A DNA stretch of 64,000 nucleotides, from positions 35,577,361 through 35,641,360 of the forward strand of contig OX031064.1 in the NCBI GenBank assembly GCA_943736015.1, read 5' to 3'. Under the pieces are notes generated by a model. That model was given only the letters and a program-made list of their open reading frames with translations, had not been told where the DNA came from and ran no database searches. This DNA comes from Tridacna crocea (Eukaryota > Mollusca > Bivalvia > Cardiida > Cardiidae). The position numbers and the translations under genes are program-made. This document shows positions 55,946 to 64,000 of the stretch, in pieces (within the stretch, counting starts at the first letter, position 1; the number at the start of each line of letters is the position of its first letter).

Positions 55946-57158
55946 TGTAAAACGACAATCATGTGATTTACACATAAAGTACATTTTCTTATGAATGTAA
56001 AAGTTTTATTTCTTTACACTCCCAGAGAAGTACATCTTCGCAAGCCAAGACTGACGATTCACTACCGTTACTCTACCCTTGGCGGATCGAGCTTGATTTT
56101 TACATTCACCCGATACACTTTTTCATTGGATGCAGCCAGCTCTAACTGCAACGAATGAAATCGCTGGTAGCACTTCAACTTTGATAAAAATGGAACAATG
56201 TCGTTACCTTTCGAATAAAAGGTAAACATGGAAACCCACGTGGATGTCTGTTTATCGCTTCATGTGTATTCGTAAGCGGTTTGTAAAACGATATCACATT
56301 GGCTTTTAGAAATATGATGTAAAGGGGGGTAATAACCAGCATCCAGTAGAGGTCGCATCGCAGGAATCTCAAAATCGGGCTCAATCCGCCAAGGTAAGAT
56401 CCACGCAGTGATCGTAACCTTGGCTCGCGAAGATGAGAGAAGTATAATATTCATGGTTTGTACTCACCAACTGCACTACATAAGATTCTTTGTCTAATTT
56501 TCAAAGTTCTTTTAAGTATAAATGTAAAACAATATCTGATTGGCTAAACCAAATGGAGAATGTTGTTAAGAATGGCTGACGAATAAAAAGTCAGAAGTAT
56601 TTACAACAAATGTTTGACAAGAAGTTTCCGATTCACGGCAAATTAATCCTAATATGGCCCCTAAAGTGCATAGGATAATAGGACTTTTGTTTATGAATGG
56701 AGTATAAGATCTACTGTTTTGCCATGATTTATGAATAACTAAAGGTCATTTTGGGACAGGGACCTCTGAGCTGTCCATCTTGTTATCACCCACATAAACA
56801 AATGCGATTTATTGTATATGGCTTATTACGGAAACCTATTTTTGCCACTTTGAGAATCGCCCTTTCAAAAAAGGACAATGAGAAATAATTACGTTATTCA
56901 TTGACTTCATTAACAAGAATTTGGAAAAAAAAAAGTGTTGCATACGGAAAAAGAAAAATAATGGTCATTAGTTCTTTCACTTTTCCCATAATGATTTCTA
57001 TCATATCATGAGCAAATCATGTACTCAAGTGACATTTAACTTGCTGCTTTCCTTTTTTGCAAGTCAAAAATTCTGTCTCCCTACCCAGTGTTTAAACAGT
57101 TGCAAATATTTACCTCATCATCGTAAAGTTTGAATGAGATAATCATATAGAATCAGAC

Positions 57159-57244
57159 ATAACGTCGATTTGCTTCCAAAACCTCGTAACTACAGCTTGT
57201 AACAAGCTGTAGTTACGAGGTTTTGGAAGCAAACCGACGATAAG
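57159..57244. mobile_element. Near-perfect palindromic element, copy 2
   Basis: The same centre as 51081-51166 (CTACAGCTTG, TAA loop, CAAGCTGTAG) with arms of about 40 bases. It is followed after 20 bases by a piece of family H (AACGAGTCCAGAACATTG). Confidence 0.85.
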
Positions 57245-57264
57245 TTGCATTTCAGATAAATCTT

Positions 57265-57400
57265 TTTTTAAACGAGTCCAGAACATTGTGATATTGCGAG
57301 TTCAATAAAAGGCTATCTCAAAGGCCAATGAATGTCAGATTCTTTTTATTACTTTATCACATAACGATATTTCACGAATGATAGGCTATAATATTGAATG
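57265..57400. repeat. Fragment of family H
   Basis: AACGAGTCCAG, then GCCAATGAATGTCAGATTCT, then AACGATATTTCACGAATGAT match 43640-43800. The hairpin part is absent. Confidence 0.6.
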
Positions 57401-57604
57401 AAGTAGGCCTATAATTTGAGTTATGTGATGAAATGGTGATTGCATACATGTATGTGACGTTTTACTCGGTATGATACAATGAGTATTGAGATCGTTCCCC
57501 AGTGTGCACACTGGCTTTCATGCTATCATTTTTGTACAGATAAAAGAAATAATGTAGATCTACATCTATGCATGTTTTTCCCTGAACTGCATAAATGTAC
57601 CCGA

Positions 57605-58290
57605 CATACTTTATTAGTTGTACAGTCAGATTGCAGGGGACTTGGAAACTTCTTTAACTCTTTGGCAAATCGCGTCACCATCAATGCAAAGCCTAGCCAT
57701 TCTAACGTGTATTCAGTTAAATTTCCCTGTTTATTCGTCTCACAATTTGACTATTTAAAGAAACCGAATTGCCCTTCTGAGCACCTCAATTCAATGGAAA
57801 CTGACGTGAATAGGAAATGACGTCATATCAACCTTGACTAAACACGTAGTTTGGCGCAACTTGATGATGTCACTGCGAGAAACATTCCACGTGTTTTCAT
57901 TCAAACATGGATTTAAAAAACTTAAAGGTAAGTAATTATTCAACACTTCACAAAAACAATTTGATTACCTGATGAAGGGATGGTGCGTTTTTACCTCGTG
58001 TATTTGTTTTAGAATGACTACGAATGATAATATAATTATGTAACTAGATCTATACGCATTTATTTTGAAAAAAAAAAAGGAAATAAAATCCATTCTGTCC
58101 GCTTTGATGATACGATCATTGCCACTCGATCGGGGCCACCATTTTGGGTGTTGTGTTGAAATTGTAGTTATGTATACAGTAATCCCGAAAGGGAAACTGC
58201 TTAAATTACGCGGATTTTGCTAGTATACAGGAATATGTGTTTGAGCATGTTACCCAAGCAGATCACGAGAAGTTTCTTTGAAGTATAATA
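57605..58290. repeat. Dispersed repeat family I, copy 2
   Basis: It starts with one arm only (TTAGTTGTACAGTCAGATTG then CAGGGGACTTGGAAACTT). It continues through CAATGGAAACTGACGT, TGACGTCATATCA, GTTTGGCGCA, CCACCATTTTGGGTG and CAGATCACGAGAAGTTTCTT. It has about 180 extra bases compared with the copy at 42387. Confidence 0.65.
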
Positions 58291-58904
58291 AAGGGTTTTT
58301 TAATCTTCACTTCACCTGGAAAGGCTGCAGTTAGTTTGGTGAATCAAAACCAATATGGCCTTGCTTATGTAAAATGACATAAGAAGTAAGGAGAACTATT
58401 GGGGGCAGTTGGGTCAGTGGAGCACGTATATATATAAGTGGCTACCCGCTGTGACATGGTGACGTACTTGGCATGCGCCAGACTGTTACAGACTAGCCCA
58501 GGCAACTTTTCAACAGTATGGAACAACTCTCATGTACCATAGTGTCATAAGTATTTCCCCTTCTTTTTCCAGAATGTATCCTATCTTTTCACAGACAACA
58601 GCTCTTTATACAGTAATGTTTTCCTAAGCTGCTAGCTACTAGCAGAATATCTTTGGATACTCCTCCAATAAACGATAAATTATTAGCTAATTAACTTATT
58701 TTCTAGCAATTTATTAACCAATTTTCTTATTTCCTCTTTGGCAAGAGAAGAAACTGACATCCTATTGTGTAATTTTTGAATCCATTTATGACTCTAAATT
58801 GTTGTAAGTTTTTGTCAATAAAGTATTTCGTCTATTTGTTTGTTCAGAAGAAAGTTAACCCTTTAGGCTAAGTTTTATGCGCGACTCAAAGATGTTTTTG
58901 AGGA

Positions 58905-58970
58905 CAGTGTAGATCAAGATCAGTCTGCGCAAAACGAGCAGTCTGATCTTGGATCTACTCTGTTCCATGC
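58905..58970. repeat. GATCAGACTGCA hairpin repeat
   Basis: TAGATCAAGATCAGTCTGCG faces GAGCAGTCTGATCTTGGATC across CAAAAC, with CAGTG before and TACTCTG after. Same family as 53936. Confidence 0.75.
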
Positions 58971-59035
58971 GGGGATATTTTCCAAAAAAGTTTTGACACA
59001 TTTGACATAGCAAAGTTTGGGTGTCCACTGTCGGC

Positions 59036-59264
59036 TTAACTCATTACCAAACGACAATATTTTCGGCTTGTCCAAATCGAAAGCATTTACAGATGACAAA
59101 ATAAAAGTGACTGAAAATTTGAAATTTGTTTTGTGAAGGGTAAAAAACATTGTGGGAAAAGGAGAAAATGCTGGTTACCAGCATTTTCTCCTTTTCCCAC
59201 ATTGTTTTCTAAAGGCTTCTCTCTCAGGTACGTCAAAAGTAAGGATTGTGTGGTAACTGGTTAA
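59036..59264. mobile_element. TTAA hairpin MITE, well-preserved copy
   Basis: TTAA flanks, with ends CTCATTACCAAACGAC and TTGTGTGGTAACTGG, and a central stem nearly perfect over about 33 bases per arm. Confidence 0.85.
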
Positions 59265-59829
59265 AAGTTCCATTTCAGTTTTTAGCAGGTCAATAGTTAA
59301 AGTTTCATCGGAATGCTAGTCATTTGATACTCCTCCATACCTACCATTCATAGGCAACTGGTCCGAAAAATGACCACCATAATAAATGACCGAACGCCGT
59401 AATGATTTATAGCTACAAATTTGACGGCGTATATTTACAGCGTCGACAAGATAATATTTCCCTTTTATAACGTATCGTAAGTGATTATAATACATCGGTA
59501 TAAATTATGATTCTTCGTCAGTTAAACCATTAAACCAAGATGTCAAAGTCAGACTTTTCCCGAAATGAAAGCATGTGTAGACGGCAAAATAAATGTCATA
59601 CAAATGATGCTATGTTTTTTTTGAAAAAGTAGGGTTATTGAGAGAAAAGAAGAAAACTTTGTTGACCACAATTTTCTCCTCTTACTGCAATGTTTCTTTT
59701 TTTTTCGTTTGGTCTCGAAAACACGTAATTATGTGATAGAGTAAACTCTTACAGGGCCAAAGGTATGAAGTGTCTTTTGATGGTAGAAAATGCAGTAAAG
59801 TATTATTCTAGAAATTATTATTCTAAAAA

Positions 59830-60530
59830 TACTAGACCCATGTCCGTTGAGCCAGCTCGACACTCAAGCTCAACCACCAGCTCAACAGCAAAAATACTAG
59901 ACCAATGTCCATTCAGCCAGCTCGACATTCCAGCTTAATCGCCAGCTAAACAGCCAAAATACACATACATGTATATGTCAAAATCAAAGTCCGTTGAGCC
60001 AGCTCGACATTCCAGCTCAACGGCCAGCTCAACAGCCAAAATACATATATATTTTTATGTCAAAATCAAACTCCGTTGAGCCAGCTCGACATTCCAGCTC
60101 AATCACCAGCTCAACAGTAAAAATACTTATACATATGTTTCGATCAATGTCCCTTGAGCCAGCTTGACATTCCAGCATTGATCGAAGCATTATATATTGT
60201 ATAAGTATTTTTGCTGTTGAGCTGACGGTTGAGCTGGAATGTCGAGCTGGTTCAACGGGCTTTGATTTTAATAAAATTATATATGTATTTTTGCTGTTGA
60301 GCTGGTGGTTGAGCTGGAATGTCGAGCTGGCTCAACGGACATGGATCTAGTATTTTTGATGTTGAGCTGGTGGTTGAGCTGGAATGTCGAGCTGGCGCAA
60401 CGGATATTGATTGAAACATCTGTATATGTATTTTTGCTGTTGAGCTGGCCGTTGAGCTGGAATGCCGAGCTGGCTCAACAAGGCTTGTGTTGAGCTGAAT
60501 GTCGATTACTGAGCGTTGAGCCAACTTCAC
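59830..60530. repeat. Minisatellite arranged as a ~700-bp inverted repeat
   Basis: The left half has about five direct units with GAGCCAGCTCGACATTCCAG then CTCAACNGCCAGCTCAACAG. From about 60175 the units run inverted (CTGTTGAGCTGG then TTGAGCTGGAATGTCGAGCT). The spacers ATATATGTATTTTTGCTGTT / AACAGCAAAAATACATATAT match across the centre. A plus-strand frame and a minus-strand frame through the right half are by-products of the repeat. Confidence 0.85.
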
Positions 60531-60995
60531 GGACCCTGGAATATGCGGGTTGTTCGCGCTATATTTATAAAAAAAAGCAGACAGTAGCTGGGAAACAGTG
60601 ACGTGAACACCGCAAGTAAAGAGCTCAAATGGATGTGCATGGATAGGTGCGCTGGTGTCTTTATATATCCGAAACTTTTTTTTTTTCGAATCAGTGGTTT
60701 TATATTAAAGGAAAACAATTTAGCCATTCAGAACCTTTATATAGCTACCTCAGATGGTAGCGTACAAGACCTGGGAACAGCAGTTTCGATTCCATACTCG
60801 ACCAATTTTTTTCCAAGGACTGATGATAGTAATTGCTACAGGATTCGTTTATCTATCACCGCTGACCATTGCTGTGATGGTTAAATGGGAAGAAAGCCGA
60901 TGGCTTGGAAAGAGTACTGTGCGAAGAAACTCCAGGGAAGCATGGATAAGTTCACTGGTCGCCGTGATAAAACTGAAACAATGTTGACAACGGCG

Positions 60996-61430
60996 TTAAC
61001 TCCTTACCAAACAATCCCTGGTTTTTATGACCATGAGTTAAAACCAGTGGTGTTCGTGGTTGTGAGGTAGAGCGTCGGCCTCGTAGCCATAAGGTCCTGA
61101 GTTCGATACCCGGGAGCGGGTGACAACTCTGGGAACGTTCAGCGCGAGTACTGGTGTAGTTTCCAGGAGGCAGAATCGAGAGAGATTAGTATAAGTTGAG
61201 AGAACTTGTTTCTCAGTCGATTTAAAATGAATATGTTAAAATTTAACTAAGCCTTTTGAAAACATGGTGGGAAAAGGAGAAAATGCTGGTAACCAGCATT
61301 TTCTCCTTTTTCAACAATGTTTTCTACCTTGCAGGAAAAGATTTCAATTTTTGAATTACGTTTATTTTGTCGTCTGCAAGTGCTTTCAATTCTGACCACT
61401 CTAAAATTTTATCGTCTGATATAGAGTTAA
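60996..61430. mobile_element. TTAA hairpin MITE inserted in a SINE tail
   Basis: TTAA at both ends, with termini CTCCTTACCAAACAATCC and CGTCTGATATAGAG. The hairpin lies at about 61262-61326. The left body is interrupted at about 61040-61240 by a tRNA-like sequence with A-box-like TGAGGTAGAGCGTC and B-box GAGTTCGATACCCGG. Confidence 0.8.
61045..61240 (+). mobile_element. tRNA-like SINE inside the MITE
   Basis: GTTGTGAGGTAGAGCGTCGG then CCTGAGTTCGATACCCGGGA gives A and B boxes at tRNA spacing, followed by GCGGGTGACAACTCTGGGAA. It belongs to a different SINE family from the host element. Exact ends are unclear. Confidence 0.55.
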
Positions 61431-61549
61431 ACAACACACAATCAATCAGCAGAGCGTTCGACAAGAAAAAAAAACTGATGTTGAAATAAAACTCTATATC
61501 ATAAGTCAAATTCTACAATTGTTTAAATTGAATACCATTGCAGACGACA

Positions 61550-61779
61550 TTAACACATTACCACACAATCCATACTTTTGAATACCCTGAGAAAGAAGGC
61601 GTTAGAAACATTGTGGGAAAAAGGAGAAAATGCTGGTAACCAGCATTTTCTCCTTTTTCCCACAATGTTTTCTACCCTTCACAAAACAAAGTTCAAATTT
61701 TCAATAACTTTTATTTTGTCGTCTGCAAATGCTTTCGATTTGGACAAACCTAATTTTATTTCGTTTGGTAATGAGTTCA
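61550..61779. mobile_element. TTAA hairpin MITE, reverse orientation
   Basis: TTAA on the left and TTCA on the right, with ends CACATTACCACACAATCC and CGTTTGGTAATGAG and an intact stem (GGGAAAAAGGAGAAAATGCT and its inverse). Oriented like the copy at 20337. Confidence 0.85.
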
Positions 61780-61989
61780 ATTAAATGTGGCAAAACATGG
61801 TGAGATTTTTTTTGAAAGAGAAGAAAATATTACAATCGAAAAGTCAGAAGTTTTTGGTAACCAGAATTAACTCCTTTTTGAACAGTATATTTCCCTGTTG
61901 GTTATCAAAACATGGAGAAGAATGACGCTATGAGACACTAAGTAAGAATTAAGAAAGGCTTGTTTATAATATTTATATAACAATTTATT

Positions 61990-62820
61990 TTCATTTCATG
62001 TATTGGACATCTCTATAAATAAGTACACTTGGGGACAAATATTTATATACATTTTTATCAATAAATATAATCTTTGGCTTATACAACAACAAAAACAACA
62101 ACAACTGTACAGATATGCAAAAAATGTTTACAGTTCACTACATTTAACACATAACTGTTTTTTTTTTTATGTACAGGAAAACTACAGTTAGAGACCATAA
62201 ATATTTCACCAAAGTCCGAATCTCTATTGACTTACATGTATTTCCCAGTTTACATTTTTGATTGTTACTTAATAAATGAACCTACCTTTTTGAAACTTTA
62301 TGAAAATGAAGAAGAATAAATTTGAAATTTTGCACTAGAGTATGACAAATTTTTAGCTTTTAAAGATAACCATTTTCAGAAAATCTTTTTTTTTACATTT
62401 ACATAATTGGCGAGGTATCAAAATTTTCAAAGAACCGTAACACCTTACAGTTTTTGAAAAAAAAAACTATAATTTGATATAAGGTGAGGACTATTAATAG
62501 CACATTAGCGTAAAAAGCAAAAGTAACCTTGTCTAGTGCCAACCCAAATGATTTTCTTGGTCACTTTAAATGCACTTAAGTCAACAGATACTCGATTTTT
62601 GGTGAAATATTTTTGACCATTGACTGTATATTGCATTTTTTCTGTAACCGTAGCTTTAAAACTGCAGGATTTGCTACAACTGTGAACGACATACATAGAA
62701 CATTTCTGCAGTTGCAAAATAATCAAGATCTTATCTTCATTTAGTGTGATTTTTTTAAAAACATAAATCAGTTCGTAACCTATATCCTACGTATCACAAC
62801 TTTTGATATGTTTTGCGAAA
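61990..62820. other. No recognisable gene
   Basis: AT-rich sequence with a CAACAACAAAAACAACAACA-type run near 62085 and poly-T tracts. Short frames only; no element ends seen. Confidence 0.5.
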
Positions 62821-62824
62821 AGAG

Positions 62825-63430
62825 AAGATCAATATCAGACTGCACTTCAGTACAGTCTCATCTTGGTTTCCCTTTTTCGATACATAATTGATAGATAAAC
62901 CTTTTACAAAACAAATACGACTGCCACATTAGTGCCTAGTGATTTTTTAAACATTGTGGAAAAAGGAGAAATTGCTTTTAGCAAGCAAAATCCTCTATTT
63001 TCTCACAACGTTAAGGTTTTACACAAGTATACACAGCTTGATAAAGGAAACTCAAAATTTTCGTTGATAACATGTTTTTGGTTATTAGCACTAGGTTTTA
63101 CTTTGTCTGAAATAAGGCAACAGAGTATAGCTTTAGAACCTCGGTCGAACTTAACTTCTTTTCAATGACGACAAAATTTAAGACTTCGTCCAAACTGACA
63201 GTGTTTCCAGACAACAATGAAGATAAAAAACTTTTGAAGTTGTTCTTTGAAAAAAAAAAAGGAAAACATTGTAAAAAGGACCTGAAGATAATGCTGGTAA
63301 TCAGTATTTTCAACACCATTTCCTTCATTGTCACTAAATCTTTCGTTACTAATAACGAATTCAATAGCTGTAACGAAGGTGTGGATCAAGATCGGACAGT
63401 ACCATCCACTACCTAAAAGGGAATTTAACA
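62825..63430. repeat. Eroded hairpin repeats
   Basis: A GATCAGACTGCA-type hairpin (AGATCAATATCAGACTGCAC facing GTACAGTCTCATCTTGG) lies at 62826-62868. Eroded TTAA-MITE centres lie at about 62950-63010 (GTGGAAAAAGGAGAAATTGC) and 63260-63320. The frames through 63098-63431 derive from these. Confidence 0.5.
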
Positions 63431-63589
63431 AATTTTGTCTTTAAAAGTAGTCGAAATATACTTTCAGAACTTGGTAAAAAGTGGAGGTTTTTTCCCAGTT
63501 GATATAGTGAAAGTGTTACAGCACGTGGTTTGTTGTGTAAGGGTTTAAAGTCAGCGATTGTAAATTGGACCGTGCTCTGTGAAAAGGGA

Positions 63590-63710
63590 GCTTAATGCAT
63601 TTGCAAAACGCGCAGGCTGACATTAGCCCATACTTTTTGCTATTTGTAAATTTTCTGCTTGGTAAAGGACTACTCTACCACCAGGTCGATTGCTAGACTA
63701 AAAAGAATTA
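63590..63710. repeat. Family C repeat, partial
   Basis: GCATTTGCAAAACGCGCAGG then CTGACATTAGCCCATACTTT, then TGTAAATTTTCTGCTTGG. The first hairpin arm is mostly lost; the tail is preserved. Confidence 0.55.
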
Positions 63711-63744
63711 AGTAAAGACCTGTGTAATGCAGTTCCGGTGAACA

Positions 63745-64000
63745 TGGGGCAAAAATTCTAATTGGTTGAAAATAAGGATAAATAAGGATTTATGCAGAAA
63801 TAATATTTTTGCACATTTCTAACGGATCAGAAATTCCGTTTGTGTCTATCTTGAAACTATATGTTTTGATACTTTTGTTAGTTTTCTGAAAAGGGAGGTA
63901 ATTATTATCTATTTTTGAATTGAGAATATAGTGGTTTTAGATTTAAAAATGACAATTCAAAGAAGGAAAAAATGGAAAAAAATGAATCTGTGAAAGTAGT
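63745..64000. mobile_element. Element G, second copy, cut by the window end
   Basis: ATAAATAAGGATTTATGCAG, TTTTTGCACATTTCTAACGG, AAAAGGGAGGTAATTATT and AGAAGGAAAAAATGGAAAAA align with 49808-50045. The copy runs off the window. Confidence 0.75.

Larger units (their letters stand above)
60740..61460 (+). mobile_element. SINE split by a TTAA MITE, itself split by another tRNA-like sequence
   Basis: The SINE (head from about 60745, body CTGATGATAGTAATTGCTAC, GGATAAGTTCACTGGTCGCC) reaches its tail at GACAACGGCG then TTAA (60996-60999). A TTAA MITE follows. After the matching TTAA at 61427-61430 the SINE tail resumes as ACAACACACAATCAATCAG. The interrupted tail matches the intact SINE at 46468 (ACGACATTAAACACCATTCA). 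Confidence 0.8.

Noticed and set aside
60252..60530. Repetitive protein frames (PARHSSST repeats and the opposite strand)
   Set aside because: They are a by-product of the inverted minisatellite; the period keeps a frame open by chance.
61045..61115. Possible true tRNA gene
   Set aside because: A and B boxes are present, but the arms do not pair into a full cloverleaf by eye. It lies inside a MITE, so a SINE head is the better reading.

Overview
This is an AT-rich eukaryotic (animal) genomic window, dominated by introns, repeats and decayed mobile elements. There are no operons, ribosome binding sites or long uninterrupted genes. The repeat types (tRNA-headed SINEs with an (ATCA)n tail, many palindromic MITEs, a Gmr1-type LTR retroelement) and the split recombinase-like gene fit a bivalve mollusc best, possibly a heterodont. 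That assignment is an inference, and the species is not determined.

The centrepiece lies at about 7.6-19.6 kb. On the minus strand, between a start codon at 18342 and a stop at 9721, I could trace a chain of exons by reading frame, splice signals and phase. The 5' part (18342-12721) encodes two homologous copies of a small domain, tandemly duplicated acidic exons and two unusual CCHH zinc fingers. The 3' part (12196-9721) encodes a tyrosine-recombinase-like protein: a helical N-terminal domain, an ARRPGDI box I arginine, an SRK box II arginine, an AHN histidine and an RYYD tyrosine. The two parts may be one gene or two adjacent ones. The second-to-last joint is unresolved, one upstream joint is off by a base with the best donor, and an AATAAA lies shortly after the zinc-finger stop. 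Upstream of the first ATG is a six-fold tandem array combining E2F-like, CCAAT-box and E-box motifs.

The same 12 kb island, including introns and flanks, is seeded with dozens of copies of one short motif, TAGGTA(A/G)C(C/A)GATCAC, in both orientations and often as inverted pairs. I did not notice it elsewhere in the window. A tyrosine recombinase surrounded by its own private palindromic motif is the best candidate here for an undescribed system.

Region by region: 1-4.8 kb shows nothing recognisable. 5-7 kb holds a minus-strand SINE and a GC-rich hairpin MITE. 7.6-19.6 kb is the recombinase island. 19.6-33 kb is intergenic with minisatellites, TTAA-flanked MITEs and one possible orphan exon near 28.8 kb. 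33.0-38.0 kb is a decayed LTR retrotransposon whose integrase lies upstream of reverse transcriptase. 38-64 kb is a mosaic of MITEs, SINEs, palindromic arrays, an inverted minisatellite, a LINE scrap and duplicated dispersed repeats. Nested insertions show that one abundant MITE family targets TTAA, as piggyBac does, and that another element makes an 8-9 bp target duplication.
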